Assembly (NCBI RefSeq): GCF_014200395.1
Contig: NZ_JACHBS010000001.1
Coordinates: forward strand, 1,488,001 to 1,552,000
DNA: 64,000 nt
Origin: Microcella frigidaquae
GTDB lineage: Bacteria > Actinomycetota > Actinomycetes > Actinomycetales > Microbacteriaceae
Direction: 5' to 3'
A program made the translations under genes and the position numbers. The notes below the pieces were generated by a model that was given only the letters and a program-made list of their open reading frames with translations, made no database searches and had not been told where the DNA came from. Each line of letters opens with the position of its first letter. The first letter of the stretch is position 1. Positions 24,463 to 33,489 of the stretch are shown piece after piece.

Positions 24463-24983
24463 GCGAGCTGACGCTCCTGGTGCTCCGCATCGGGTTCCTG
24501 ATCCTGATGTGGGCGTTCGTGTTCGCGATCGTCTACGCGCTGCGCTCCGACCTGTTCGGCACGAAGGTGCGCCGGCTCCCCACCGCGAGCGCGGCGAGCG
24601 CCAGCGCCGCGGCGGCGTTCGCGACGCCCAGCGCGGCCTCCGCGGCGAGCGCCGACCCGACCAGCCCGGTCGCGGCCCCCGACCCCAGCGCCCCCGCCCG
24701 CCGGCTCGTCATCACCTCCGGCGCGAAGGAGGGGCTCGAGCTGCCTCTCGACGACGACCAGCTGACCATCGGCCGCTCCGCCGACTCGGGGCTGATCATC
24801 CGCGACGACTACACCTCGACCAACCACGCGCGGCTCACCCTGCGCGACGGGGTCTGGACGATCGACGACCTCGGCTCGACGAACGGCACCTTCGTCAAGG
24901 GCAAGAAGATCGCACGACCAACCCCGGTTCCGCTCGGCACCCCGGTGAGCATCGGCACGACGACGTTCGAGCTGCGGCGGTAG
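24459..24983 (+). CDS. fhaB: FhaB-like FHA-domain membrane protein
   Basis: This 174-residue protein has one N-terminal membrane helix (LTLLVLRIGFLILMWAFVFAIVYAL, about 4-28), an Ala/Ser-rich linker (about 43-78) and a C-terminal FHA domain (about 80-172). The FHA motifs are LTIGRSADSGLII, STNHARLTL and STNGT. It overlaps fhaA by four bases and lies four bases before pstP. Homologues (FhaB, also called FipA) connect kinase signalling to the divisome through FtsZ/FtsQ in mycobacteria; that role here is inferred from family and position. Confidence 0.87.
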   Translation: MSELTLLVLRIGFLILMWAFVFAIVYALRSDLFGTKVRRLPTASAASASAAAAFATPSAASAASADPTSPVAAPDPSAPARRLVITSGAKEGLELPLDDDQLTIGRSADSGLIIRDDYTSTNHARLTLRDGVWTIDDLGSTNGTFVKGKKIARPTPVPLGTPVSIGTTTFELRR

Positions 24984-24987
24984 GCGC

Positions 24988-26226
24988 ATGACGACGCTCT
25001 CGGCAGCGGCCTCGCACGTCGGCAAGGTGCGCGCCAACAACCAGGATTCGGGCTACGCCGGAGAGCACCTGTTCGTCGTCGCCGACGGGATGGGCGGCCA
25101 CGCGGGCGGCGACGTCGCCAGTGCGCTCGCCATCCAGTCGATCGCTCACATCGACCGGCCCTTCGACACCGCCTCCGACGCTGCCGCGGCCCTGCGTGAC
25201 GCCCTGCTGGAGGCGAACCAGGAGCTCGCCGAGACCGTCTTCGAGCATCCGGAGCTCGCCGGGATGGGCACTACCGTGAGCGGCTTCGTGCGCGTCGGCG
25301 ACCGCCTCGCCCTCGCGCACATCGGCGACAGCCGGGTCTACCGCTGGCGCGACGGCACGCTCACCCAGATGACGAAGGACCACACCTTCGTGCAGCGGCT
25401 CGTCGACAGCGGCCGCATCACCGCCGAGGAGGCCGCCGTGCATCCGCGGCGCTCGGTGCTCATGCGGGTGCTCGGCGACGTCGAGCTCTCGCCCGAGATC
25501 GACGTCGAGGTGCTCGAGACGCGACCCGGCGACCGCTGGGTGCTCTGCTCCGATGGCCTGAGCGGCTTTGTCGAGGAGGACCGCATCGGCGAGCTGCTCG
25601 ACGAGAACCCCGACGCCGGCGCGGCCGTCGAGGCGCTCATCGACGAGAGCCTCGATCACGGCGCGCCCGACAACGTGACGGTCATCGTCGTCGGCGTCGA
25701 CGACACCCCCTCGAGCAGCGCGGGCCTGCCGCAGACGGTCGGCTCGGCCTCGCGACCGCTCAGCTACGTCTCGCCGACCCAGCGCCGCTCGGCGCGTCTG
25801 CCCGCGCTGCTGCTGCACCCGCTCACCCCCGTGACCGATCCGGAAGACGAGTACTTCGAGCCCGAGTCGGAGGAGCTGCTCGCCGAGCTGCTCGCCGAGA
25901 ACAAGCGCCGCAAGGTGCGGCGGCGCATCACGTGGTCGGTCGGGCTCGTGCTCATCGCATCCCTCATCGTCGGTGCGCTCGTCGCCGGATACCAGTGGAC
26001 GCAGTCGCGCTACTTCGTCGGCGTCTCCAACGGCCAGGTGGCGGTGTTCCAGGGCGTCCAGCAGGGATTCGGCCCCTTCCCGCTGTCGAGCGTGTACTTC
26101 GAGAGCGACATCGACATCGACGACCTCTCGCCGTTCAGCCGCGAGCGGGTTGAGTCGACCATCAACGCCCGCGACCTGCCCGAGGCGCTCTCGATCATCG
26201 ATCGGTTGCAGGATGAGCTCGACTAG
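24988..26226 (+). CDS. pstP: PP2C-family Ser/Thr phosphatase
   Basis: This 412-residue Mn-dependent phosphatase reverses phosphorylation by the kinases in the same operon. The catalytic domain (about 1-235) shows the metal-binding motifs VADGMGGHAGGD, GMGTTVSGF, HIGDSRVYRW, SDGLSGFV and APDNVTVIVV. One membrane helix (about 312-333) and a 75-residue extracytoplasmic tail follow. The substrates probably include PknA, PknB and the penicillin-binding protein. Its 3' end overlaps the next gene by 14 bases. Confidence 0.92.
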   Translation: MTTLSAAASHVGKVRANNQDSGYAGEHLFVVADGMGGHAGGDVASALAIQSIAHIDRPFDTASDAAAALRDALLEANQELAETVFEHPELAGMGTTVSGFVRVGDRLALAHIGDSRVYRWRDGTLTQMTKDHTFVQRLVDSGRITAEEAAVHPRRSVLMRVLGDVELSPEIDVEVLETRPGDRWVLCSDGLSGFVEEDRIGELLDENPDAGAAVEALIDESLDHGAPDNVTVIVVGVDDTPSSSAGLPQTVGSASRPLSYVSPTQRRSARLPALLLHPLTPVTDPEDEYFEPESEELLAELLAENKRRKVRRRITWSVGLVLIASLIVGALVAGYQWTQSRYFVGVSNGQVAVFQGVQQGFGPFPLSSVYFESDIDIDDLSPFSRERVESTINARDLPEALSIIDRLQDELD

Positions 26227-27640
26227 GCCCGCCGACCCCCGCGTGGGCGCGACCGTCGACCTCGGCGCCCCCCGGGCCACCATGACCGAGTCGATCACCA
26301 TCCGGCTGCGCACTCCCGCGAAGCTGCGCAACCTCGAGCTGCTGCTGCTCCTGTTCGCGATCGGGGTGACCGGCGCCGCCGTCGCGCTCGTGCAGCTCGG
26401 TGCCATCGGCGAGCTGGACGGCACGATCATCGGCTACGGGGCCGGTCTCGGGATGCTCGCCCTCGGCATGCACGTCGTGCTGCGGGTCACCGCGCCCGAC
26501 GCCGACCCGTTCATCCTCCCCATCGCCGTGACTCTCAACGGGCTCGGCGTGGCCATGATCTACCGGCTCGATATCGCCGAGGGCTTGACCGGGTGGGAGA
26601 GCTACGGCATCCGCCAGATGGCGTGGACGGCGATCGCCATGGCCATTGCCATCGCCACCCTCCTCATCGTGCGCAACCACCGCATCCTGGCCCGCTACCG
26701 CTATCTGGCGATGCTCGCCGGCATCGGCCTGCTCCTGCTGCCGATGCTGCCGGGCATCGGGCAGACGATCAACGGGGCCCGGCTCTGGGTCGACCTCGGC
26801 ATCTTCTCCTTCCAGCCCGGAGAGATCGGCAAGATCGCCCTCGCCGTCTTCTTCGCGGGATATCTGGTGACCGCACGCGAGTCGCTGTCGATGGTCGGTC
26901 GCACGGTGCTGGGCATGCGACTGCCGCGCGGGCGCGACCTCGGCCCGATCCTCATCGTCTGGGTGGCGGCCATGGCCGTGCTGGTCTTCCAGCGCGACCT
27001 GGGAACCTCTCTGCTCTACTTCGGCCTCTTCCTCGTGATGCTCTACGTCGCGACGGCCCGGCTCAGCTGGGTGGTGCTCGGGCTGTCGCTGTTCATCGGC
27101 GGGGCCCTGATCGCCAGTCAGACCCTCAGCTACGTGGGCGGCCGCTTCGCCGGCTGGCTCGGCGCCTTCGAGCAGGAGAACTACGAGGCCATCGGCGGCA
27201 GCTTCCAGCTCGTGCAGGGGATGTTCGGTCTCGCGAACGGCGGCCTCATCGGTACCGGGCTCGGGCAGGGCAGCCCCGACATCGTGCCGCTCGCGGAGAG
27301 CGACTTCATCATCGCCAGCCTCGGGGAGGAGCTCGGGCTGGTCGGCCTGTTCGCCATTCTCGGCCTGTACGTGCTGCTCGTCGCCCGCGGCTTCCGCATC
27401 GGGTTCAACGGCACCGACGACTTCGGGCGCCTCCTCGCCGTCGGCCTCGCGTTCATCGTCGCGTTGCAGGTGTTCGTCGTCATCGGCGGGGTGACGCGGG
27501 TGATCCCGCTCACCGGACTCACCACGCCGTTCCTCGCGGCGGGCGGCTCGTCCCTCGTCGCGAACTGGATCATCGTCGCCCTCCTGCTGCGCCTCAGCGA
27601 CACGGTGCGCAACCAGCCCCACCTGGTGGTGGAGGACTGA
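26213..27640 (+). CDS. FtsW/RodA/SpoVE-family SEDS glycosyltransferase
   Basis: This 475-residue polytopic protein is a SEDS peptidoglycan polymerase that joins lipid II into glycan strands with its partner PBP. About ten to twelve hydrophobic segments are visible. SEDS signatures are NGARLWVDLGIFSFQPGEIGKIAL, FQRDLGTSLLYFG and SDFIIASLGEELGLVG. ATG 26213 is taken as the start, which makes the gene overlap pstP by 14 bases; ATG 26282 is a shorter alternative. Its position between pstP and the penicillin-binding protein gene is the usual one for RodA in actinobacteria, so RodA is more likely than FtsW, but the sequence alone does not settle this. Confidence 0.9.
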   Translation: MSSTRPADPRVGATVDLGAPRATMTESITIRLRTPAKLRNLELLLLLFAIGVTGAAVALVQLGAIGELDGTIIGYGAGLGMLALGMHVVLRVTAPDADPFILPIAVTLNGLGVAMIYRLDIAEGLTGWESYGIRQMAWTAIAMAIAIATLLIVRNHRILARYRYLAMLAGIGLLLLPMLPGIGQTINGARLWVDLGIFSFQPGEIGKIALAVFFAGYLVTARESLSMVGRTVLGMRLPRGRDLGPILIVWVAAMAVLVFQRDLGTSLLYFGLFLVMLYVATARLSWVVLGLSLFIGGALIASQTLSYVGGRFAGWLGAFEQENYEAIGGSFQLVQGMFGLANGGLIGTGLGQGSPDIVPLAESDFIIASLGEELGLVGLFAILGLYVLLVARGFRIGFNGTDDFGRLLAVGLAFIVALQVFVVIGGVTRVIPLTGLTTPFLAAGGSSLVANWIIVALLLRLSDTVRNQPHLVVED

Positions 27641-29097
27641 TGAACAAGGAGCTGCGGCGCGTCAGCGTGGTCACCCTCGCCATGTTCCTGGCGCTGTTCG
27701 TGTCGACGAGCGTGATCCAGGTGTTCGCCGTCGACGAGCTGCGGGCCGACCCGCGCAACGTGCGCACCCTGTACGCGAGCTACTCCGCCGAGCGCGGGCC
27801 GATCCTCGTCGACGGCCGGCCGATCGCCGAATCGGTCGAAGCCCCCGAGTCGGTCTTCGCCTTCCTCCGGGTCTACTCGGAGCCCGGGCTCTACGCGCCG
27901 GTGACCGGCTACTTCACCCTCAACCAGGGCAACACCGGCATCGAAGGGGCCTACAACGACTTCCTGACCGGCACCGCCAACGAGCAGTTCCTCGATCAGC
28001 TCGGCGCCCTCGTCACCGGCCAGCGCCCGCGCGGCGCCGCCGTGGAGCTGACCATCGACCCCGTCGTGCAGCAGGCCGCGCGCGAGGCGATGGGCGACCT
28101 GAAGGGCGCGGTCGTCGCCATCGAGCCCTCCACCGGTCGCATTCTGGCGATGGTCTCCACGCCGTCGTTCGACCCGAACCGGCTGTCGGCGCACGACACC
28201 GCGAGCGTCATCGAGGCCTATGAGCAGCTGCTCAACGACCCCGATGACCCGCTGATCAATCGCACGATCAGCGGTGACCAGTACTTCCCCGGCTCGACGT
28301 TCAAGGTGCTCGTCGCCGCCGCCGCGATCGATTCGGGCCGGTTCACCGCCGAGTCCACCTTCCCGAACCCCGCCACCCTCGAGCTGCCGTTGAGTGATGC
28401 CGTGGTCCGCAACGCCACCCGGGGGCCCTGCGGCTCGGGCAGCACCGTGACCATCGCAACGGCTCTGCGCCTCAGCTGCAACATCCCGTTCGCCGAGCTC
28501 GGCCTGGCCCTGGGCGAGGAGACCCTCGCCGAATACGCGGACCGATTCGGCTTCGGCGCGGAGCTGCAGGTGCCGATGGCGGTGACGCCCTCGCGGTTCC
28601 CGCGCGGCCTCGACGACGCCCAGCTGATGCTCTCGTCGTTCGGACAGTTCGACGTGCGCGTGACCCCCCTGCAGATGGCCATGGTCAACGCCGCGATCGC
28701 CAATGGAGGCAACCTGATGCAGCCCACCCTGCTCGACCGGATCATCGCGCCCGACCTGTCGATCATCCAGCAGCCGGAGCCGACTCTCCTGGGCCAGCCC
28801 GTCTCGCGCGCCACGGCCGAGACCGTGACCCGACTGATGGTCGACGCAGTGGCCAACGGTGTCGCGGGGAATGCCAGAATAGAAGGCGTCGACGTGGCCG
28901 GGAAGACCGGCACGGCCGAGAACGGCGGTGACGCGCCGTTCACGCTGTGGTTCACGGGTTTCGCTCCGGCCGACAACCCGCGGGTCGCCGTGGCGGTGGT
29001 CATCGAAGACGGAGGAGGGCTCGGCCAATCCGGGTCGAGCAACCAGATCGCGGCCCCCATCGGCAAGCGAGTACTTGAGGCGGTGCTGAGCAGATGA
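27640..29097 (+). CDS. pbpA: Class B penicillin-binding protein (PbpA type)
   Basis: This 485-residue transpeptidase cross-links peptidoglycan with the SEDS protein encoded just before it. It has a single N-terminal membrane anchor (about 7-29), a dimerisation region, and a transpeptidase domain. The three active-site motifs are visible: STFK (in FPGSTFKV), SCN (LRLSCNIPF) and KTGT (VAGKTGTAE). It is short for a class B PBP, as expected for actinobacterial PbpA. The ATG overlaps the preceding stop by one base (TGATG) with GGAGG five bases upstream. The stop overlaps the kinase gene start. Confidence 0.93.
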   Translation: MNKELRRVSVVTLAMFLALFVSTSVIQVFAVDELRADPRNVRTLYASYSAERGPILVDGRPIAESVEAPESVFAFLRVYSEPGLYAPVTGYFTLNQGNTGIEGAYNDFLTGTANEQFLDQLGALVTGQRPRGAAVELTIDPVVQQAAREAMGDLKGAVVAIEPSTGRILAMVSTPSFDPNRLSAHDTASVIEAYEQLLNDPDDPLINRTISGDQYFPGSTFKVLVAAAAIDSGRFTAESTFPNPATLELPLSDAVVRNATRGPCGSGSTVTIATALRLSCNIPFAELGLALGEETLAEYADRFGFGAELQVPMAVTPSRFPRGLDDAQLMLSSFGQFDVRVTPLQMAMVNAAIANGGNLMQPTLLDRIIAPDLSIIQQPEPTLLGQPVSRATAETVTRLMVDAVANGVAGNARIEGVDVAGKTGTAENGGDAPFTLWFTGFAPADNPRVAVAVVIEDGGGLGQSGSSNQIAAPIGKRVLEAVLSR

Positions 29098-30746
29098 GAC
29101 CGACCAGCGGGCTCACCTTTGGGGGGCGCTACCAGCTCCTCTCCCGGATCGCCATCGGCGGCATGGGCGAGGTCTGGCAGGCGACCGATCTCGTCATCGG
29201 CCGCACCGTCGCCATCAAGATCCTCAAGGACGAGTACATGGGCGACCCGGGGTTCCTCGAGCGCTTCCGCGCCGAGGCTCGCCACGCGGCGCTCGTCAAC
29301 CACGAGGGCATCGCCAACGTCTACGACTACGGCGAGGAGGAGGGCAGCGCCTACCTCGTGATGGAGCTCGTACCCGGGGAGGCGCTCTCAACGATCCTCG
29401 AGCGCGAGCGGGTGCTGCCCGCCGACCAGGTACTCGACATCGTCGCGCAGACCGCGTCGGCGTTGCACGCGGCCCACCAGGCGGGTCTCGTCCACCGCGA
29501 CATCAAGCCCGGCAACCTCCTGATCACGCCCGACCGCCGGGTGAAGATCACCGACTTCGGGATCGCCCGCATCGCCGACCAGGTGCCCCTGACCGCGACC
29601 GGCCAGGTGATGGGGACAGTGCAGTACCTGTCGCCGGAGCAGGCGAGCGGGCATCCGGCCTCGCCGTCGACCGACATCTACTCGCTCGGCATCGTCGCGT
29701 ACGAGGCGCTCGCCGGGCGCCGCCCGTTCACGGGCGAGTCGCAGGTCGCGATCGCGATGGCGCAGATCAACGAGGCGCCGCCCGAGCTGCCGGTGACCGT
29801 CGCCGAGCCGGTGCGCAATCTGGTGTTCGCCGCCATCGCGAAGAAGCCCGCAGAGCGGCCCGCCTCGGCGCAGGCATTCGCTCGAGCCGCGCAGGCGCTG
29901 CGTCGCGGGGACGTGGGCGGCGCCGCCGCGATCGTTCCTGCCATCTTGACCGGCGGCGCGACCGCCGCGACCGCGGTGCTGCCCGGCAACGAGGACACCA
30001 CGCGCGTGCTGCCGAGCGTGGGCCCGGTTCCGACGCCCGCGATGCCGACCGACACCCGCCGGAGTCCGTGGACCTGGCCGCTGGTAGCCCTGATCGGCAT
30101 CCTGGTGGTGCTCCTCATCGGCGCCCTCATCGCCGTCTTCGCCCAGCCCAACCCCGGGCCGGACCCCGAACCGAGCGACACGCCGTCGGCCGAGCCGACG
30201 GAGAGCAACACCCCGTCGCCGACCCCGACGGTCGAGACGGTCGCGATCGTCGAGTCGGAGTGGATCGGCAAGACCCGCACCGCCATCGAGGCTCTCGCGG
30301 CCGAGCTCGGCCTGCGGCTCGATCCGGTCGTGCGCAACATCGCCCCGTCGAAGGAGCAGGAGGGTCTCTCGTACGAGATCAACCCGCGCGGCGGCAGCAC
30401 GGTGTTGCCCAACGCCGTCATCACGGTGTTCTTCTACGCGCCGATCCCGGTACCCGAACGACCGTCGAACCTCGCGATCGACCCGGGCAGCGGTCCGTAC
30501 CCCGGCTCCAGCAACGTCGTGCTGAGCTGGCCGGCGTACACCTCCTGCCCGGCAGGCTTCCCGCTGACCGGCTACGACTTCACGATCGTCGGCGGATCGC
30601 CCGGCTCGTCCCTGCCGCTCGCGGCGTCGGCGACCGAGCTGCCCGTGACCCTCACCGCCAGCGGGCAGCTGCGCGTCACCTACGTGGCGATCTGCTCGAC
30701 CCTGCGGTCCGAGCGGTCGAACGAGCTCGCCATCCCGATCGGCTAG
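29094..30746 (+). CDS. pknA: Membrane Ser/Thr protein kinase (PknA-like)
   Basis: This 550-residue kinase has a cytoplasmic catalytic domain (about 12-272) with the glycine-rich loop IAIGGMGEV, Lys42 in VAIKIL, HRDIKPGN (134-141), DFG (154-156) and the activation segment ending SPEQ (180-183). A membrane helix lies at about 328-350. Mycobacterial PknA has no large extracellular sensor. This protein has about 200 residues outside, with a Pro/Thr/Ser/Glu linker (SDTPSAEPTESNTPSPTPT), one divergent PASTA-like unit (about 382-445) and an Ig/fibronectin-like C-terminal module (about 455-550, LAIDPGSGPYPGSSNVVLSWPAYTSC). It overlaps pbpA by four bases. The kinase should phosphorylate growth and division proteins. 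Confidence 0.9.
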   Translation: MRPTSGLTFGGRYQLLSRIAIGGMGEVWQATDLVIGRTVAIKILKDEYMGDPGFLERFRAEARHAALVNHEGIANVYDYGEEEGSAYLVMELVPGEALSTILERERVLPADQVLDIVAQTASALHAAHQAGLVHRDIKPGNLLITPDRRVKITDFGIARIADQVPLTATGQVMGTVQYLSPEQASGHPASPSTDIYSLGIVAYEALAGRRPFTGESQVAIAMAQINEAPPELPVTVAEPVRNLVFAAIAKKPAERPASAQAFARAAQALRRGDVGGAAAIVPAILTGGATAATAVLPGNEDTTRVLPSVGPVPTPAMPTDTRRSPWTWPLVALIGILVVLLIGALIAVFAQPNPGPDPEPSDTPSAEPTESNTPSPTPTVETVAIVESEWIGKTRTAIEALAAELGLRLDPVVRNIAPSKEQEGLSYEINPRGGSTVLPNAVITVFFYAPIPVPERPSNLAIDPGSGPYPGSSNVVLSWPAYTSCPAGFPLTGYDFTIVGGSPGSSLPLAASATELPVTLTASGQLRVTYVAICSTLRSERSNELAIPIG

Positions 30747-30857
30747 ATCCGAATCGAGCGGCCCTCACCCGCCTAGACTGACCACCACAGCAGAGCACCA
30801 CGGCTGCACGGCACCACCGCAGCGCAGCATCCCTTCACCGAGGAGACCGAGGCACCG

Positions 30858-32585
30858 ATGGACGAGGTCGCGCACGGCGCACGACTCATCGCCGGACGAT
30901 ACGAGCTGGGCCGCCTGATCGGCACCGGCGGGATGTCCGACGTCCACCTCGCTACCGATGCCAAGCTCGGTCGCCGCGTGGCGGTGAAGCTGCTGCGCTC
31001 AAGCCTGGCGTCCGAGCCGGTGTTCCGCACCCGATTCCGGCAGGAGGCGCAGTCCGCCGCCCGCATGGCGCACCCCACGATCGTGCGGGTATTCGACGCC
31101 GGCGAGGAGGTCGCGACCGAGGCCGACGGCACGGAGAAGATCGTTCCGTACATCGTCATGGAGTACATCGAGGGCCGCCTGCTGAAGGACATGATCGCCG
31201 AGGGGCCGCTGCCCGCGGACGAGGCGATCCGCATCACGGAGGGCATCCTGACCGCCCTCGAGTACTCGCACCGGGCAGGCGTCGTGCACCGCGACATCAA
31301 GCCGGGCAACGTCATGGTGACGTCGTCGGGCCAAGTGAAGGTCATGGACTTCGGCATCGCGCGAGCCCTCTCCGACTCCGCCGCGACGGTCGCCCAGACC
31401 AGCACGATCCTCGGAACGGCGCAGTACTTCTCGCCGGAGCAGGCGCGCGGCGAGACGGTGGATGCTCGCACCGACCTCTACGCCGCCGGCGTCGTGCTCT
31501 TCGAGCTGCTCACCGGTCGTCCGCCGTTCCAGGGCGAGTCGGCCGTCGCGGTCGCCTACCAGCACGTCAGCGAGCAGCCGGTGGCACCCAGCACCCTGAA
31601 CCCCGCGCTGAACCCGGCCGTCGATGCCGTCGTGCTGCGCGCCCTGACGAAGGACCGCTTCGCGCGATTCCAGACGGCGAGCGAGTTCCACACGGCGCTC
31701 CGGGCCGCGGCCGCCGGGGAGGCTCCCCCGCCGCCCGCCGCACCCGCCGCCGACTTCACCTCCACCCTGTTCGGTGTCGACCCGCGGGCGACCGCCGACA
31801 CCGAGGCGGCGATGCGGCAGTTGAGCGTCGACGACGATGAGCGCCGCAGCCGCACCCAGTCGCGGCCCCCGGTCGCCTGGATCTGGGCCGGCATCGCCGT
31901 GGTCGGTGTCGTCATCGCCGCCGTGCTGTTCTGGGCGGTCAACCTCGAGAGCAGGCCCATCGCCCAGGGCACCGCCGTCGCCGTGCCCAACATCGTCGGC
32001 CTCGACTACGAGGAGGGGGCGCAGATCCTCCTCGACGCCGAGCTCCAACCACAGCCCACGACCGAGGTCAGCGCGACCGTTCCCGAGGGCCAGATCATCA
32101 GCACCGATCCGCGGGCGGGCATCACGGTCGCCCCCGGTCAGGTGGTCGGCGTCGTCGTCTCGGCCGGCCCGCAGCGCATCAGCGTGCCCAGCCTCACCCT
32201 GCTCACCCTCGAGGAGGCGGAGCAGGCGCTCCTCGAGCGTGGACTCACCCTCGGCACGGTCACCGCGGAGAACTCGGCTTCGGTCGCGCGCGATATCGTC
32301 ATCCGCTCCGATCCGGATACGGGGTCCGAGCTGCGCGAGGGCGACACCGTCAACCTCGTGATCTCGACGGGCCGCGTGACCGTGCCCGATGTGCGCAACC
32401 TGTCGATCGGTGAAGCCTCGTCGCAGCTGACCGCACTGGGCCTGCAGATCACCGTGGAGGGCGACGCGTCGTGCAGCGGCCAGAAGGTGACCGCGCAGTC
32501 CCTGCCGCCGGGCGACCAGCCGCAGGGCTCGGCCGTCACGCTGCGCTACTGCAGTGGGCTCGAAGGGTCCTCCGGCGAGGGGTGA
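30858..32585 (+). CDS. pknB: Membrane Ser/Thr protein kinase with three PASTA domains (PknB)
   Basis: This 575-residue receptor kinase has a catalytic domain (about 12-280): IGTGGMSDVH, Lys44 in VAVKLL, HRDIKPGN (144-151), DFG (164-166), SPEQ. A membrane helix lies at about 339-362. Three extracellular PASTA domains (about 374-438, 440-506, 507-570) follow, each opening with a VP(N/S/D) phrase such as VPNIVGLDYEEGAQILLDAEL. PASTA units bind muropeptides or lipid II and tell the kinase about wall synthesis. The gene starts at ATG 30858 with GAGGAG upstream. It is separated from pknA by 111 bases, so it may have its own promoter. Confidence 0.94.
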   Translation: MDEVAHGARLIAGRYELGRLIGTGGMSDVHLATDAKLGRRVAVKLLRSSLASEPVFRTRFRQEAQSAARMAHPTIVRVFDAGEEVATEADGTEKIVPYIVMEYIEGRLLKDMIAEGPLPADEAIRITEGILTALEYSHRAGVVHRDIKPGNVMVTSSGQVKVMDFGIARALSDSAATVAQTSTILGTAQYFSPEQARGETVDARTDLYAAGVVLFELLTGRPPFQGESAVAVAYQHVSEQPVAPSTLNPALNPAVDAVVLRALTKDRFARFQTASEFHTALRAAAAGEAPPPPAAPAADFTSTLFGVDPRATADTEAAMRQLSVDDDERRSRTQSRPPVAWIWAGIAVVGVVIAAVLFWAVNLESRPIAQGTAVAVPNIVGLDYEEGAQILLDAELQPQPTTEVSATVPEGQIISTDPRAGITVAPGQVVGVVVSAGPQRISVPSLTLLTLEEAEQALLERGLTLGTVTAENSASVARDIVIRSDPDTGSELREGDTVNLVISTGRVTVPDVRNLSIGEASSQLTALGLQITVEGDASCSGQKVTAQSLPPGDQPQGSAVTLRYCSGLEGSSGEG

Positions 32586-32653
32586 TCCGCTGCCGCGCGG
32601 TAGAGGTGCTGTGACGGAGTCTCAGGTCGGCATCGCCGAGCCCCGCCGCGAGG

Positions 32654-33298
32654 TCAATCGCGCGGCGTGATCGCGACGAGCGGGCTGAGCCCGACGGCCG
32701 TCTCCGCCGCGCTGGGCAGGCCGGCCTCGGCCAGCCAGTTGCCCAGCATCCGGTAGCCGCCCTCGGTCAGCACCGATTCGGGGTGGAACTGCACGCCGTG
32801 CATCGGTGCCGAGCGGTGCCGCACGCCCATGATGATCCCGCCCTCGGTGCGCGCGGTGACGACGAGCTCGTCGGGCACCGTTCCGTCGACGATGGCGAGG
32901 CTGTGGTAGCGCGTGGCGCGGAAACTCTCGGGCACACCATCGAAGAACGCGGTGCCGTCGTGCTGCACCTGCGAGGTCTTGCCGTGCATGAGCTCATCGG
33001 CGTGGCTCACCGTCGCGCCGAGAGCTTCGGCGATGGCCTGGTGGCCGAGACAGACCCCGAGCAGCGGCGTGCGGGCGGCGAGCGCCGCCCGCACGACGGC
33101 GATCGAGATGCCGGCCGACGCCGGATTCCCCGGACCGGGCGAGACGAGCACTGCGTCGTATTCGGCGATGAGCGCGGCAGCTTCCGCGGCCGGGACGGCG
33201 TCGTTGCGGATCACCGTGGTCTCGGCGCCGAGCTGCTGCAGGTAGCCGTCGAGGGTGTAGACGAAGCTGTCGTAGTTGTCGATCACGAGCACGCGCAC
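32654..33298 (-). CDS. Class I glutamine amidotransferase (TrpG/PabA type)
   Basis: This 214-residue protein is the amidotransferase subunit type of anthranilate or aminodeoxychorismate synthase. The triad is readable: nucleophile Cys in GVCLGHQAI, and His-Pro-Glu in VQFHPESVLTEGG; the oxyanion region is VSPGPGNP. It releases ammonia from glutamine for a partner synthase that is not in the window. Genes of this type stand next to the PASTA kinase gene in most actinobacteria and are often annotated pabA or trpG without proof. GTG 33298 is the start. It lies just downstream of a tiny membrane-protein gene. Confidence 0.88.
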   Translation of the reverse strand: MRVLVIDNYDSFVYTLDGYLQQLGAETTVIRNDAVPAAEAAALIAEYDAVLVSPGPGNPASAGISIAVVRAALAARTPLLGVCLGHQAIAEALGATVSHADELMHGKTSQVQHDGTAFFDGVPESFRATRYHSLAIVDGTVPDELVVTARTEGGIIMGVRHRSAPMHGVQFHPESVLTEGGYRMLGNWLAEAGLPSAAETAVGLSPLVAITPRD

Positions 33299-33299
33299 G

Positions 33300-33461
33300 T
33301 CACGGTCCTCCGACGGATGAGTCCTGCGGCAGCAGGAGATCGGCAGCCCAGGGGAACACCCACTGGACGAGGGCCGCGATGACCACCGCGGCGAGCAGGA
33401 TCAGAATGAGCACCCGCACCCAGACAGGCCCAGGGAGGATGCGCCACAGCGCTGCGTACAT
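33300..33461 (-). CDS. Small membrane protein, 53 residues
   Basis: A complete small gene runs from ATG 33461 to TGA at 33302-33300, one base before the start of the amidotransferase gene. The product has an amphipathic N-terminus (MYAALWRILPGPVWVR), one strong membrane helix (about 17-35, VLILILLAAVVIAALVQWV), then FPWAADLLLPQDSSVGGP. Upstream on the coding strand the sortase gene ends only 28 bases away, so sortase, this protein and the amidotransferase form one operon. The codon use is of the normal high-GC type. I know no function; it may be an accessory of the sortase. Confidence 0.72.
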   Translation of the reverse strand: MYAALWRILPGPVWVRVLILILLAAVVIAALVQWVFPWAADLLLPQDSSVGGP

Positions 33462-33489
33462 CAGACCGCCCCTCTGGGGCCCATGGGGC

